From positions 310,001-374,000 of the forward strand of contig NZ_UFXX01000002.1 of NCBI RefSeq assembly GCF_900447535.1: DNA of 64,000 nucleotides. The letters run 5' to 3'. Shown here in pieces: positions 42,341-54,732 of this stretch. The number at the start of each line of letters is the position of its first letter. Positions within the stretch are counted from its first letter, which is position 1. The stretch is from Dermacoccus nishinomiyaensis. GTDB lineage: Bacteria > Actinomycetota > Actinomycetes > Actinomycetales > Dermatophilaceae. The notes below the pieces were generated by a model. The model was given only the letters and a program-made list of their open reading frames with translations. It ran no database searches and was not told the origin of the DNA. The translations under genes and the position numbers were made by a program.

Positions 42341-43939
42341 TCAGAACGCGTCGCGCGGCGTGTACTTGCCCCACACCGCGCGCAGGGCGTCGCTCACCTC
42401 GCCGCCGGTGGCGCCGACGGCGTGGGCCTCACGCATCGGCCACAGGACGTTGTCGGCGCCGGAGGCCGCGGTCTGCAGCTTCTCCAGCGCCGCGTCGACG
42501 GCACCCTGATCGCGGATTGCCCGCAGCGTGGCGAGACGCTCGCACTGCTCGGCCTCGATCGCCGGGTCGACGCGCAGCGGCTCGTACGGCTCCTCCTCGT
42601 CGAGGGTGTACTTGTTGACGGCGACGACGACCCGCTCCCCCGAGTCGATCTGCAGCGCGACGTCGTAGGCGCTCTTCTCGATCTCGTTCTTCTGGAAGCC
42701 CTCTTCGATGGCGCGCACCGCCCCGCCCTTGTCCTCGACGGCCTGGATGAGCGTCATCGCCTCCTCTTCGAGGTCGTCCGTCATCGACTCGACGACGTAG
42801 GAGCCCGCGAACGGGTCGACGGTCTTCGTCACGTCCGTCTCGAACGCGAGGATCTGCTGGGTGCGCAGCGCGAGGCGGGCGGCCTTGGCCGTCGGCAGCG
42901 CGATGGCCTCGTCGTAGCTGTTCGTGTGCAGGCTCTGCGTGCCACCGAGGACGGCGCCGAGGCCCTGAAGCGCGACGCGCACGAGGTTGACCTCGGGCTG
43001 CTGGGCCGTCAGCTGTACGCCGGCGGTCTGGGTGTGGAAGCGCAGCATCTGCGACTTCGGGTTCTTCGCGCCGAACTCGTCCCGCATGATGCGCGCCCAT
43101 AGACGGCGAGCGGCACGGAACTTCGCCACCTCCTCGAGCAACGTCGTGCGCGCGACGAAGAAGAACGACAGTCGCGGCGCGAAGTCGTCGACGTCGAGGC
43201 CCGCGGCGAGCGCCGCCCGCACGTACTCCTTGGCGTTGGCGAGGGTGAACGCGATCTCCTGCGCGGGCGTCGCGCCTGCCTCGGCCATGTGGTACCCGGA
43301 GATCGAGATCGTGTTCCAGCGCGGGATCTCGGTGTGGCAGTACTCGAAGATGTTCGAGATGAGCCGCAGCGACTCGGCGGGCGGGTAGATGTACGTGCCG
43401 CGCGCGATGTACTCCTTGAGCACGTCGTTCTGGATCGTGCCCGTGAGCTTCGTGCCCGGGATGCCCTGCCGCTCGGCAGCGAGCTGATACATGAGCAGCA
43501 GGCTCGAGGCGGGCGCGTTGATCGTCATCGACGTCGAGACCTCGTCGAGCGGCAACCCGTCGAACAGGACGAGCATGTCGTCGAGCGAGTCGATGGCGAC
43601 GCCCACCTTGCCGACCTCGCCGTGCGCGAGCGGTGCGTCCGAGTCGTAGCCCATCTGCGTCGGCAGGTCGAACGCGACGGACAACCCGCCCGTGCCGTTG
43701 GCGACGAGCTCGTGGTAGCGCTGGTTGCTCTCACGCGCCGTGCCGAACCCGGCGTACTGGCGCATCGTCCACGGGCGCCCCGTGTACATCGACGGGTACA
43801 CGCCGCGCGTGAACGGGTACGAACCGGGCTCCCCCAGCCGCGTCGCGGGATCGAAGCCCGCCAGGTCGTTGGCCGAGTACACCGGCTTGAGCCCGAGGCC
43901 CGACTCGGTCGTCTGCTTGCGGTCGTCTGCGCCACTCAT
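42341..43939 (-). CDS. Methylmalonyl-CoA mutase family, large (catalytic) subunit without B12 domain
   Basis: 532-residue TIM-barrel subunit of an adenosylcobalamin acyl-CoA mutase. [22 protein letters not shown] and [51 protein letters not shown] are family segments. Y62 and R180, 118 residues apart, occupy the positions of the Tyr/Arg pair of methylmalonyl-CoA mutase, where isobutyryl-CoA mutase has Phe/Gln; this favours methylmalonyl-CoA. The cobalamin-binding domain is absent and must come from a separate small subunit not in this window. TACAGT lies 6 nt before the ATG. Confidence 0.9.
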   Translation of the reverse strand: MSGADDRKQTTESGLGLKPVYSANDLAGFDPATRLGEPGSYPFTRGVYPSMYTGRPWTMRQYAGFGTARESNQRYHELVANGTGGLSVAFDLPTQMGYDSDAPLAHGEVGKVGVAIDSLDDMLVLFDGLPLDEVSTSMTINAPASSLLLMYQLAAERQGIPGTKLTGTIQNDVLKEYIARGTYIYPPAESLRLISNIFEYCHTEIPRWNTISISGYHMAEAGATPAQEIAFTLANAKEYVRAALAAGLDVDDFAPRLSFFFVARTTLLEEVAKFRAARRLWARIMRDEFGAKNPKSQMLRFHTQTAGVQLTAQQPEVNLVRVALQGLGAVLGGTQSLHTNSYDEAIALPTAKAARLALRTQQILAFETDVTKTVDPFAGSYVVESMTDDLEEEAMTLIQAVEDKGGAVRAIEEGFQKNEIEKSAYDVALQIDSGERVVVAVNKYTLDEEEPYEPLRVDPAIEAEQCERLATLRAIRDQGAVDAALEKLQTAASGADNVLWPMREAHAVGATGGEVSDALRAVWGKYTPRDAF

Positions 43940-43945
43940 GAGGGC

Positions 43946-43951
43946 ACTGTA
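43946..43951 (-). promoter_or_regulatory. -10 element of the mutase gene (leaderless)
   Basis: TACAGT on the minus strand, 6 nt before the ATG at 43939. Confidence 0.5.
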
Positions 43952-44022
43952 ACCCGCGTCACGTCCGAAAGGGCGGGCGGGTCACCCAGGTCACGTGCCC
44001 CGTCCGCCGGCGCAGGACGCTC

Positions 44023-45135
44023 TCAGGCGTGACGCGCTCGCAGCGCCGCGTTGAGATCGCGCACGAGCGCCGGGCCGCGGTAGATGAAACCGGAGTACAC
44101 CTGGACGAGGTCGGCACCCGCATCGACGAGTGCGAGGCCGTCGTCGGCGGTCATGACGCCGCCGACGCCGATGATCGGCAGCTGGGTGCGCGCCGACAGG
44201 AACGCGACGACGGCGCGCGCCCGGCGGGTCAACGGGGCACCCGAGAGCCCGCCTGCCTCGGCGGCCAGCGGCTGATCCGCGCGCGCGATGCCGTCGCGCG
44301 TCAGCGTGGTGTTCGTCGCGATGAGACCGGCCACCCCGGCACCGTGGGCGACGTCGAGGACGTCCTCGAGCGCGTCCTCGGTGAGATCGGGCGCGATCTT
44401 GACGAACACCGGCGTCGGGCGCGCGCCGCGCTGTTGCGCCAGGTGCGCCTCGCGCGTCGTGATGGCCTGCAGCAGTTCGAGGAGCGGGGCCTTGTCCTGC
44501 AGCGAACGCAGCCCGGGCGTGTTGGGGCTGGAGACGTTGACGGCGAAGTAGTCGGCGAGACCGGAGAGGCGTCCGAGCGACGTGAGGTAGTCGCCGACTG
44601 CCTCCTCGACGGCCGTCGTCTTCGTCTTGCCGAGGCTGACGCCGACGGGGATCTTGAGCGTGCCGGTCGCGCGCGCGGCGCTCAGGGTGTCGGCGAGCGC
44701 CTCGGAGCCGGCGTTGTTGAACCCCATCCGGTTGATGATGCCCTCGCTCGCCTTGAGGCGGAACAGCCGCGGCGTCGGGTTGCCTGGCTGGGGGTGCGCG
44801 GTGACGGTGCCGACCTCGACGTGCCCGAAGCCGAGCGCCTGCCAGGACGTGACGGCGACGCCGTCCTTGTCGACGCCCGCGGCGAGGCCGACGCGGCCGG
44901 GAAACCGTATTCCCGCCAGCGTCACCGGGCTCGACGGTCCGCCCAGGGCCGCGCCGAGGGCGTCGACGGCGAGGCCGTTGCCGGGCAGGGCGCCGAGCTG
45001 CGCCATCGCCGTGATCGTCGCGTGGTGCGCCGCTTCGGCGTCTCCCCCGCCGATGCGGAACAGCGCGGGGCGCAGCGCCTTCTCGTACCCGTGGGTGAGC
45101 GCGGCGCGCCGGACGGCGTCGAGATCGAAGTTCAT
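44023..45135 (-). CDS. pyrD: Dihydroorotate dehydrogenase (quinone), class 2
   Basis: Oxidises dihydroorotate to orotate in pyrimidine synthesis, passing electrons to membrane quinone. 370 residues with the class 2 N-terminal amphipathic helix region ([22 protein letters not shown]). FMN/substrate motifs: [68 protein letters not shown] with the catalytic Ser, [47 protein letters not shown] at 45135 chosen at the family N-terminus; the open upstream frame is not conserved-looking. Confidence 0.95.
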   Translation of the reverse strand: MNFDLDAVRRAALTHGYEKALRPALFRIGGGDAEAAHHATITAMAQLGALPGNGLAVDALGAALGGPSSPVTLAGIRFPGRVGLAAGVDKDGVAVTSWQALGFGHVEVGTVTAHPQPGNPTPRLFRLKASEGIINRMGFNNAGSEALADTLSAARATGTLKIPVGVSLGKTKTTAVEEAVGDYLTSLGRLSGLADYFAVNVSSPNTPGLRSLQDKAPLLELLQAITTREAHLAQQRGARPTPVFVKIAPDLTEDALEDVLDVAHGAGVAGLIATNTTLTRDGIARADQPLAAEAGGLSGAPLTRRARAVVAFLSARTQLPIIGVGGVMTADDGLALVDAGADLVQVYSGFIYRGPALVRDLNAALRARHA

Positions 45136-45235
45136 GCGGTCATTGTCGCCGATGCGAGCCCGCCCACCACGCGGGGGTTCGGATGCGCGAACCCAACCGA
45201 GGCGCACGCACGCGACAGCCTTCTGTCCGAGATCC

Positions 45236-46342
45236 TCAGGTGAGGTCTTCGCGACCGCTCAGTTTGAGCTGCTCGACGATCTTCTTGACGTCCTGGGCAC
45301 GCTCACGCGTCGTGACGAGCACCGCGTCGACGGTGTCGACGACGACGACGTCCTCGATACCCATGGCGACGACGGTGCGCCCCGAGCGCGGCGCGACGAC
45401 GCCCGTCGCGTCCTGCATGACGACGAGTTCGCTCTCCCCGAGCACCTTGACGCCCGGCGCGTCGGCCGATTCGACGAGCAGCGACGCGAGCGAGGCGAAG
45501 TCACCGACGTCGTCCCAGGTGAACGAGCCGGGCACCGTCGCGACGCGGCCGTCGACCGCCGCCGGTTCGGCGATGGCGTTGTCGATGGCGATCTTCGTCA
45601 GGCGCGGCCACAGCTCCGAGAGGCGGAACGGGTTGTCAGCGATGATGCGCAGGTACTCGGCCAGGCGCGGCTGGTAGTGCTCGATCATCTCCATGAGCGT
45701 CGCGGCGCGCACGACGAACATGCCGGCGTTCCAGGCGTATTCGCCGGTCGCGACGTAGGCCTGCGCCGTCGGGCCGTCGGGCTTCTCGACGAAGGCCTTG
45801 ACGATCGTCGCGTCCGGCGCACCGTCGATGCCGAGGTTGTTGCCGGCGCGGATGTAGCCGAAGCCGGTCGATGGGTACGTCGGGCGGATGGCGACGGTGA
45901 CGAGGTAGCCCTCGCGCGCGACTTCGACGGCCTGACGCACGGTGTCCTCGAACACCGACGTGTCGCCGACGACCTGGTCGGCTGCGAACGAGCCGAGGAC
46001 TGCGTCGGGATCCCGCTTCTCGAGGATCGCGGCGGCGAGGCCGATGGCGGGCATCGACTCGCGCGGGCTGGGTTCGACGAGCAGGTCGTTCGGGCCGAGC
46101 TCGGGCAGCTGCTCACGCACGGCCTCGGCGTGCGAGGCGCCCGTGACGATGAGGAGGTTGGAGCCGCACAGCGGCTGCAGCCGGTCGACCGTCCCCTGCA
46201 GCAGCGAGCGCCCCGACCCGGTGAGATCGTGCAGGAACTTCGGCGAGTTCGCGCGCGACAGCGGCCACAACCGTGTTCCCGATCCACCCGCGGGAATCAC
46301 ACCCCAGAAGCCCTCGATCGGGCTCGACTGCACGTCTGACAT
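45236..46342 (-). CDS. manC: Mannose-1-phosphate guanylyltransferase
   Basis: Makes GDP-mannose from mannose-1-phosphate and GTP. 368 residues: [25 protein letters not shown] is the nucleotidyltransferase signature with the GTRLWP loop and catalytic Lys; [38 protein letters not shown] and [21 protein letters not shown]-type segments follow. No C-terminal isomerase domain, so monofunctional. GDP-mannose would serve the glycosyltransferase encoded divergently 141 bp away. TACGGT lies 7 nt upstream of the ATG. Confidence 0.94.
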   Translation of the reverse strand: MSDVQSSPIEGFWGVIPAGGSGTRLWPLSRANSPKFLHDLTGSGRSLLQGTVDRLQPLCGSNLLIVTGASHAEAVREQLPELGPNDLLVEPSPRESMPAIGLAAAILEKRDPDAVLGSFAADQVVGDTSVFEDTVRQAVEVAREGYLVTVAIRPTYPSTGFGYIRAGNNLGIDGAPDATIVKAFVEKPDGPTAQAYVATGEYAWNAGMFVVRAATLMEMIEHYQPRLAEYLRIIADNPFRLSELWPRLTKIAIDNAIAEPAAVDGRVATVPGSFTWDDVGDFASLASLLVESADAPGVKVLGESELVVMQDATGVVAPRSGRTVVAMGIEDVVVVDTVDAVLVTTRERAQDVKKIVEQLKLSGREDLT

Positions 46343-46349
46343 GACCCTT

Positions 46350-46355
46350 ACCGTA
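46350..46355 (-). promoter_or_regulatory. -10 element of manC (leaderless)
   Basis: TACGGT on the minus strand, 7 nt before the ATG at 46342. Confidence 0.5.
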
Positions 46356-46483
46356 GTTCACCCGGGCGGGCGTGGCGGGTCGAGGCGTGCATTCGCGTGG
46401 GGCCACGCGCTGTTCACCTGACGCTCAGCGTGACGCCATCGCGCGGGTGCGCACGCGTCACCGTCGCGGGGTGTGCTGAGCAC

Positions 46484-47623
46484 GTGCGAATTGCGATCGT
46501 CACCGAATCGTTCCTGCCGATGCTCAACGGCGTCACCACGAGCGTGTGCCGGGTGCTCGACTGTCTCGCGGCTGCCGGAGGGCACGACGTTCTCGTCATC
46601 TGCCCCTCCCCCGCCCCGACGCAGTACCTCGGCTTCCGTGTGACGACGGTGCCGACCGTCACTCTTCGCGCGTTCCGTGTCGGGCTGCCGACCCGGAGAC
46701 TCGAACAGATCCTGCGCGATTTCGCTCCGGACGTCGTTCATGCCGCCTCACCCTTCGGCCTCGGCGCGCGAGGGTTGGCTGCGGCGCGCAACCTCGGTAT
46801 CCCCACGGTTGCCATCTACCAGACCGACATGCCCAGTTACGTCGCGCAGCACGGTGGGCCCGTCGGCCCCCTTGCACATCGCGCGTCGTGGACCTGGGTG
46901 CGTCACCTGCATTCCCTCGCCGACCTGACGCTCGCTCCGAGCAGCGCGGCGATCACCGAGCTCGCCGCGCACGGCGTGCCGCGTGTCGCGCTGTGGGGGC
47001 GCGGCGTCGACACGGCCACCTACTCGCCCGAGCTGAGCCGCTCGCCGCAGGTCGCGCAGCTGCGCTCACGCCTCGCGCCGAACGGCGAGGTGATCGTCGG
47101 GTACGTCGGGCGTCTCGCGCCGGAGAAGGAATTGCACCGCCTCGCCGAGATCGCCGACCTGCCGGGCATCAGCATCGCGATCGTCGGCGAGGGCCCGGAT
47201 CGTGACGACCTCGAGCGCCTCCTGCCGAACGCACACTTCCTCGGCCGCCAGGAGGGTGCGACGTTGGCGCGCAGCTACGCGAGCTTCGACGTCTTCGTCC
47301 ACACGGGAACGAAGGAGACGTTCGGACAGACGCTGCAAGAGGCGATGGCGTCGCGGTTGCCCGTCGTCGCGCCCGCTGCCGGCGGCCCGCTCGACATCGT
47401 GAAGCCGGGAGTGACGGGGCTGCTCTTCGACCCGTCAGCCCCAGGAGCGCTTCGACGCAGCGTGGGTTCCCTCGTCGCGGACGAGGCCATGCGAGAGCGC
47501 ATGGGGGGCTCGGCGGCCCGGAAGGTCGCTGACCGCTCCTGGGCCGGCATGACGGACAAGCTGCTCGACTACTACGAGAGCGTCATTGACCCGGAGTGGG
47601 CCCGTCTCGGCGAGGCCGTCTGA
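46484..47623 (+). CDS. GT4-family glycosyltransferase (GDP-mannose-dependent mannosyltransferase type)
   Basis: 379 residues, GT-B fold. RIAIVTESFLPMLNGVTTSVCRVLDCL is the typical N-terminus of actinobacterial mannosyltransferases related to MgtA/PimB'; donor-site segments are VGYVGRLAPEKELHRLAEIAD, IVGEGPDRDDLERLLPNAHFLGRQEG, VHTGTKETFGQTLQEAMASRLPVVAPAAGGPLDIV. It probably adds mannose from GDP-mannose to a glycolipid at the membrane. The GTG at 46484 is used because the fold begins there; no clear ribosome-binding site. Divergent manC supports the donor. Confidence 0.87.
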   Translation: MRIAIVTESFLPMLNGVTTSVCRVLDCLAAAGGHDVLVICPSPAPTQYLGFRVTTVPTVTLRAFRVGLPTRRLEQILRDFAPDVVHAASPFGLGARGLAAARNLGIPTVAIYQTDMPSYVAQHGGPVGPLAHRASWTWVRHLHSLADLTLAPSSAAITELAAHGVPRVALWGRGVDTATYSPELSRSPQVAQLRSRLAPNGEVIVGYVGRLAPEKELHRLAEIADLPGISIAIVGEGPDRDDLERLLPNAHFLGRQEGATLARSYASFDVFVHTGTKETFGQTLQEAMASRLPVVAPAAGGPLDIVKPGVTGLLFDPSAPGALRRSVGSLVADEAMRERMGGSAARKVADRSWAGMTDKLLDYYESVIDPEWARLGEAV

Positions 47624-47752
47624 AGGCCTTGTTGCCCCTCGGCACCGGCGACAGGCTGACCGCAATCTTCTCGCACAGCACGGCAGCAAAGCCCGTCGCA
47701 TAGCAATCGTGCTGGGAGCCCGCCCAGACAGCGAAGCTATTCAGCGACTGGT

Positions 47753-48043
47753 TCACCTTTTACTACGGTAAGGCCGGCTAGGTCGAGGCGACGTCCCACG
47801 GATCAGAATCATTCCCGCGACTACCAAACCGCCAAGCACCGACAGCACTGTCGCGTCAATTACCCCAAGCATCTTGGAACGCGGGGCAGCCACAACATGG
47901 CCTGAGGCAACCGAAGCCCAGACCCGGAGAGCAATCGCGATCGGCGCATAGCAAAACAAGAGAACAATTCCCCCGGAAGCCATGTCCAACCCCAGATCGC
48001 GAAGAAAAACGCGCCCCCGGCAGAGTCGAGACGTCCCTATCAT
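47753..48043 (-). CDS. Small hypothetical membrane protein in an AT-richer island
   Basis: About 96 residues, not recognised. Two predicted membrane helices (GGIVLLFCYAPIAIALRVWASV and VIDATVLSVLGGLVVAGMILI) separated by a short polar loop, ending PSRPYRSKR. The start is uncertain (GGGGGG directly precedes the ATG at 48043; ATG at 47983 is an alternative). It lies in the 47624-48206 gap, which has visibly lower G+C and no other gene that I can support; 47624-47752 and 48044-48149 show nothing recognisable. May be a recent acquisition or a spurious frame. Confidence 0.4.
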   Translation of the reverse strand: MIGTSRLCRGRVFLRDLGLDMASGGIVLLFCYAPIAIALRVWASVASGHVVAAPRSKMLGVIDATVLSVLGGLVVAGMILIRGTSPRPSRPYRSKR

Positions 48044-48149
48044 CCCCCCCGATCCCCCCTGGATTCGATCTGCGTGCGGCACACACAATCGTAGCGCCGT
48101 CCATGCCCCAACCTACAGGCCGAGTCTGCTGGCACGCCGCACAGAGAGA

Positions 48150-48180
48150 GCCCCGATTCGCTTCATAGTGGAATCGGGGC
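48150..48180 (-). terminator. Terminator of the sdh operon
   Basis: 10-nt arms 48150-48159 and 48171-48180 are exact complements around an 11-nt loop, 26 bp past the sdhB stop. Confidence 0.7.
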
Positions 48181-48206
48181 CCTCGCGCGTGTGGCAGACG
48201 AACTCG

Positions 48207-48943
48207 TCAGTGACGAGCCTTGGCCGTCCGGAAGTCCTTGTTCAGCTGGCTGATGACGTCAAGCGGGATCTCCTTCGGGCAGGCCGCGGCGCATTCACCG
48301 ATGTTGGTGCAGCCACCGAAGCCCTCGTGGTCGTGCGTGTTGACCATCGACACGACGCGGGCGTCGCGCTCCGGCTGGCCCTGCGGCAGCTCACCGAGGT
48401 GCGTGATCTTCGCACCGAGGAAGAGCATGCCCGAGGCGTTCGGGCACGCCGCGACGCAGGCGCCGCAGCCGATGCACTTGGCCGTCTCGAACGCACGGTC
48501 CGCCTGCGGCTTCGGCACGAGCTGGCTGTGGGCCTCCGGCGCAGCACCCGTGTTGACGGAGATGTATCCGCCGGACTGGATGATGCGGTCGAACGCGCTG
48601 CGATCGACGACGAGGTCACGCACGACCGGGAACGCGTCCGCGCGCCACGGCTCGACGGTGATCTCGTCGCCGTCCTTGAACGAGCGCATGTGCAGCTGGC
48701 AGGTCGTCGTGACCTCGGGGCCGTGAGCCATGCCCGAGATCATGAGACCGCACATGCCGCAGATGCCTTCACGGCAGTCGGAGTCGAACGCGATCGGCTC
48801 GATGCCGTCGGCCTGCAGCTGCTCGTTGAGCACGTCGAGCATCTCGAGGAACGACATGTCCTCGCTGATGTCACTGACCGGGTAGGTCTCGAAACGCCCA
48901 GCGGCGGCCGCGTTGTCCTGACGCCAGATCTTGAGGGTGAGGT

Positions 48944-48947
<4 letters not shown>
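48207..48947 (-). CDS. sdhB: Succinate dehydrogenase iron-sulfur subunit SdhB
   Basis: Carries electrons from flavin to quinone in complex II. 246 residues. The [2Fe-2S] motif is [10 protein letters not shown] with a second region TTCQLHM; the C-terminal ferredoxin domain has [12 protein letters not shown] and [16 protein letters not shown]. The N-terminus [11 protein letters not shown] is typical of the non-classical (B. subtilis-like) SdhB. GTG at 48947 overlaps the sdhA stop by 4 bp. Confidence 0.96.
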
Positions 48948-51031
<2,084 letters not shown>

Positions 51032-51047
51032 GGTGTCTTGTCTCCTG

Positions 51048-51752
51048 TCAGATGAGGTGGAAGAGGACGGCGAGCGGCGGGATGAGGAAGCCGACGACGA
51101 CGACGGCGGCCGTCAGGTGCGCCACGAGCTTGGCCTTCTTGCGTGCCGCCGGCGAACCGGTCCACCCGAGGGTCTGCGCCGCGCTCCAGATGCCGTGCAT
51201 GAGGTGCATGCCGAGGGCAATCATCGCCGCGATGTAGATGAGGGCGACCCACCACAGGCGGAAGCTGTCGTGGACGAGCCAGTACGGGTTGTTCGTGTCT
51301 TCACCGTTGAAGTTCACCTTGGGCAGGGTGAACTGGATGAGGTGGAAGATGACGAACAGGAGCAGGAACAGCCCGCCCCAACGCATCGCCTTGTTGGCGT
51401 GCCCACCGAAGCCGAGCTGCGTCTTCTTCACGGCATAGCGCTGCGTGCGCGCCGTGCCGGCGCGCTGCCAGAGCTTGACCGCCGAGTAGACGTGCGCGAT
51501 CAGCGCGAGGACGAGGAGAACCTCGATGATGTCGAGAAGCCCACGATGCGGGAGCATGGGCTCGCCGATCGTGCGCAGGTGATGGGCGTACGTGTTGAAC
51601 GTCTCTTCGCCCCACAGGAGCTTGAGGTTTCCGTACATATGCCCAAGAACGAAGAGCACAAAGAAGAGTCCTGAGCCCGCCATCAGCGTCTTCAGGAAGA
51701 GGGTGCTCCCAGCCTTGCCAGTCCGCTTCGCGGGGAGAGTATTCGTTGCCAC
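51048..51752 (-). CDS. sdhC: Succinate dehydrogenase cytochrome b558-type subunit SdhC
   Basis: Membrane anchor binding two haems, 234 residues with five helices. His-containing helices: [90 protein letters not shown], supplying the axial ligands of the two-haem single-subunit anchor. The start is GTG at 51752 or 51761; the shorter is chosen because MATNTLPAK resembles family N-termini. First gene of the sdhCAB operon. Confidence 0.93.
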   Translation of the reverse strand: MATNTLPAKRTGKAGSTLFLKTLMAGSGLFFVLFVLGHMYGNLKLLWGEETFNTYAHHLRTIGEPMLPHRGLLDIIEVLLVLALIAHVYSAVKLWQRAGTARTQRYAVKKTQLGFGGHANKAMRWGGLFLLLFVIFHLIQFTLPKVNFNGEDTNNPYWLVHDSFRLWWVALIYIAAMIALGMHLMHGIWSAAQTLGWTGSPAARKKAKLVAHLTAAVVVVGFLIPPLAVLFHLI

Positions 51753-51885
51753 GCAGGGCACTTTACGCCGTCCGGGCGACGCCTCGGAGGCCGGGTGTTC
51801 CCAATGTGTGTAAATCGTGACATATCACACAGACCTTAGGAGCACCTAACCACCGGCTGCGAGATGCCTCACGCTCGAGGCGCGT

Positions 51886-52422
51886 TCAGGACACTCCGGC
51901 GCCCGAGCCGCGGCCCTGCAGCGTGAACGACTCGACGGGCGACCACACGCCGTCATCCTCCTGGAAGTAGAGGTGGAACTCGCTCACCGTGAACGCCGCC
52001 TCGTAGTGCTTGTTCACCTCGAAGGCATGCGTCAAGGCGCCGTCGTCGACGTGGTGGGCGATCGTCACGTGAGGGTGGTAGCGGAACTCGAGGTCGCGGC
52101 CGATGGGTCCGCTGCGCACCGCCGATTCCAGCTGCTCACACGAGTCGACGCCCTGCGCGAGCTGGACGAAGACGACCGGAGAGGTGGGCCGGAACGTGCC
52201 GGTGCCGCGCAGGATCATGTCGAAGGGCGCGAAGTCGCGCGCCACGTCGTGCAGGTGAGTGGTGAACGCGGGGATCAGCCCGTCCGCCACCTCCGTCGGC
52301 GGCATGAGCGTGACGTGCGGCGGCACCGCGTCAGCCTGGGGGTCGCCCGCGGCGCGACGCATCTCGCGCAGCTGCGAGAAGTACGGCTCGGGGACGGCGA
52401 TGCTGACGCCGACGGTGCGCAC
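51886..52422 (-). CDS. 2'-5' RNA ligase / 2H phosphoesterase family protein
   Basis: 178 residues with the two HxT motifs that define the 2H superfamily: VPPHVTLMPP (~residue 35) and YHPHVTIAHH (~115). These enzymes hydrolyse or ligate 2',3'- or 2'-5' linkages in RNA or cyclic nucleotides. It ends at 51886, and its start is 12 bp downstream of the trpS stop, so co-transcription with trpS is likely. Natural substrate unknown. Confidence 0.87.
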   Translation of the reverse strand: MRTVGVSIAVPEPYFSQLREMRRAAGDPQADAVPPHVTLMPPTEVADGLIPAFTTHLHDVARDFAPFDMILRGTGTFRPTSPVVFVQLAQGVDSCEQLESAVRSGPIGRDLEFRYHPHVTIAHHVDDGALTHAFEVNKHYEAAFTVSEFHLYFQEDDGVWSPVESFTLQGRGSGAGVS

Positions 52423-52434
52423 GATCCGTCCCGC

Positions 52435-53478
52435 TCAGCGCGTCGCCGGCACCAGGCCGACGGCGTCGTAGGCGCGGGCGAGCGTCGGCGCGGCGATCTC
52501 GCGCGCGCGGGCCGCACCGTCGGCGAGGATGCGGTCGAGCTCGCCGCGGTCAGCCATGAATTCGAGGTAGCGCTCACGGAAGGGGCCCTGGACGGAGGCG
52601 ACCACCTCGGCCACCTCGGTCTTGAGCGCGCCGTACCGGTTCTCCCCGGCGAAACGTTCGACGAGGGTTTCGATCGACTCGCCCGAGATGGCCGAGTGGA
52701 TGCGCAGCAGGTTCGCGATGCCCGGCTTGTTCTCGACGTCGAACGCCACGAAGTTGTCGAGGTCGGTGACGGCCGACTTGATCTTCTTCGTGTTCTTCTT
52801 CGTCTCGTCGAGCATGTTGATCGAGGCGTTCGCGTTCTCGTCCGACTTGCTCATCTTCTTCGTCGGATCCTGCAGCGACATCACCCTCGCCGTGCCCTCC
52901 GGGATGTACGGCTCGGGCACGACGAACGTCTCGCCGAAACGGGAGTTGAAGCGCTGCGCGAGGTTGCGGGTCAGCTCGAGGTGCTGACGCTGGTCCTCCC
53001 CCACCGGCACGTACTGCGCGTCGTAGAGCAGGATGTCCGCGGCCATGAGGATCGGGTAGGTGAACAGCCCGACGCTCGTGTTGTCGTTGCCGCGCTTGCC
53101 GGCCTTGTCCTTGAACTGCGTCATGCGCCCGGCCTCGCCGAAACCGGTGATGCAGTTGAGCACCCACGCCAGTTCGGCGTGCTCACGCACGTGGCTCTGG
53201 ACGAAGACGGCCGAGCGCGCCGGGTCGACGCCGCCCGCGAGGTATTGCGCAGCCGTCGCGTAGGAGCGTTCACGCAGCAGCGCCGGGTCGGGGCTGACGG
53301 TGAGAGCGTGCAGGTCGACGACGCAGAAGTACGGCGTGAACCCCTCCTGCATCCTCACCCAGTTGATCTGCGCACCGAGGTAGTTGCCGAGATGCAGCGA
53401 GTCGGACGTCGGCTGCATTCCGGACAGGATGTGCGGGCGGGTCTGGCCCGCCACGAGGGGTGAGGTGTTGTCGGACAT
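52435..53478 (-). CDS. trpS: Tryptophanyl-tRNA synthetase
   Basis: Charges tRNA-Trp. 347 residues, class I fold: [22 protein letters not shown] contains the HIGH-type motif (HLGN), [10 protein letters not shown] the substrate pocket, [22 protein letters not shown], and KKMSKSD the KMSKS loop. ATG at 53478 is favoured over 53487 because GGGG lies 7 nt upstream. First gene before the RNA-ligase-like gene. Confidence 0.96.
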   Translation of the reverse strand: MSDNTSPLVAGQTRPHILSGMQPTSDSLHLGNYLGAQINWVRMQEGFTPYFCVVDLHALTVSPDPALLRERSYATAAQYLAGGVDPARSAVFVQSHVREHAELAWVLNCITGFGEAGRMTQFKDKAGKRGNDNTSVGLFTYPILMAADILLYDAQYVPVGEDQRQHLELTRNLAQRFNSRFGETFVVPEPYIPEGTARVMSLQDPTKKMSKSDENANASINMLDETKKNTKKIKSAVTDLDNFVAFDVENKPGIANLLRIHSAISGESIETLVERFAGENRYGALKTEVAEVVASVQGPFRERYLEFMADRGELDRILADGAARAREIAAPTLARAYDAVGLVPATR

Positions 53479-53723
53479 GTGCCCCATTCTGACACCGCCG
53501 GCGCGTCCGCGCGCGTTCGGATCGTCGACGTACCCTCCACCGCGGCGGCTCGAGGGGTGACGCCGGCCGGCTGCGGCGCGGGCTCACGCCCGCCTGAGGG
53601 GCGGGCATCGACGCACAGGTTCGCACTTGCGTCTATGTTGGTTTCTGTTGAATCGACCGAACGCTCCGAGCCGCGGTCGAGCACGAGCGGGGCGCGCTGC
53701 GCCCCGGACCATCGGGAGGGTGG

Positions 53724-54518
53724 ATGCTCGCACGACAGCGTCAGGAAGCGATCCTGCGCGGCATCGAGGACGACGGTGGGGTGCGCGTCAGCGACCTCGT
53801 CGAACGGCTCGGTGTCTCCGACATGACGATCCGTCGTGACATCGAGTTCCTCGCCGGCAAGGGTCTCGTACTCAAGGTGCACGGCGGCGCGACGGCCGTC
53901 GGGGATCACCCCATCGACGAGCCTGGCTTCTGGGTGAAGTCGGCGATGAACCCCGTGCAGAAGTCGGAGATCGCCCGTACTGCCGCGAGCCTCATCGGCA
54001 ACGGCCAGACGATCGCGGTCAGCGCGGGGACGACGGCCTACGCCGTCGCCGTCGAACTGCGGCCCGTCAAGCGGCTGACGGTCGTGACGAACTCCCCCCG
54101 CGTCGCGGAGCTGCTCTACGACCCGGTGCGTGAAGATCAGAACATCGTGCTCACCGGCGGCGTGCGCACCCCGTCCGACGCCCTCGCCGGCCCCGTCGCG
54201 AACCGGATGCTCGCCGACATCCACGTCGACACGCTCATTCTCGGCATCCACGGCATCGACCTCGACGCGGGGCTGACGACGCCCAACCTGCTCGAGGCGG
54301 AGACGAACCGGCTGCTCATCGCGGCGGCGCGCAAGGTCATCGTCGTCGCCGACCACACGAAGTGGGGCGTCGTCGGGCTGTCGACCATCGCTCCCCTCGA
54401 ACGCGTCGACGTGCTCGTCACCGACGCGCAGCTCGACGTCGAGGCACGACGCCTCGTGAGCGACAAGGTCGGCCAGCTCATCGTCGCCACGGACCGCCCG
54501 GAGACCCCGACCTCCTGA
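53724..54518 (+). CDS. DeoR/GlpR family transcriptional regulator
   Basis: 264 residues. N-terminal DeoR HTH: RQEAILRGIEDDGGVRVSDLVERLGVSDMTIRRDIEFLAGKGLVLKVHGGA (~5-57); C-terminal sugar-phosphate sensor: SAGTTAYAVAVEL, TVVTNSPRVAELLY, LTGGVRTPSDALAGPVA, LGIHGIDLDAGLTTPNLLEAETNRLLI, VADHTKWG. GGGAGGG lies 6 nt before the ATG. Such repressors respond to phosphosugars; its position at the head of a polysaccharide locus suggests control of sugar metabolism. Targets not identified. Confidence 0.92.
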   Translation: MLARQRQEAILRGIEDDGGVRVSDLVERLGVSDMTIRRDIEFLAGKGLVLKVHGGATAVGDHPIDEPGFWVKSAMNPVQKSEIARTAASLIGNGQTIAVSAGTTAYAVAVELRPVKRLTVVTNSPRVAELLYDPVREDQNIVLTGGVRTPSDALAGPVANRMLADIHVDTLILGIHGIDLDAGLTTPNLLEAETNRLLIAAARKVIVVADHTKWGVVGLSTIAPLERVDVLVTDAQLDVEARRLVSDKVGQLIVATDRPETPTS

Positions 54519-54732
54519 GCCGCCCGGGGCGCTCGAGCCGAACCGGTTCGGACGGGCGTTCGACTCACGGCGCTGAGCGCGCGGCGCCGCGGTATTCGTC
54601 CGTCATACCGCGGCCCGCGCGCCTCACCCCTGCGATAGAGTTACGGCACCATACATACGACTCGTCGCCGCTGGGGTGGACCGGCAGAGCTGGACTGGCA
54701 GGGGTGAACCAGGCGCGGCGTCAGGAGATCCT

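Noticed and set aside
51805-51832. CRP/GlxR-type site upstream of sdhC
   Set aside because: The half sites GTGA and TCAC (51817-51828) are separated by 4 bases, not 6, so the match to TGTGA-N6-TCACA fails.
54538-54551. CCGAACCGGTTCGG palindrome after the DeoR gene as terminator or operator
   Set aside because: It is short and has no matching copy near the DeoR promoter; role cannot be supported.
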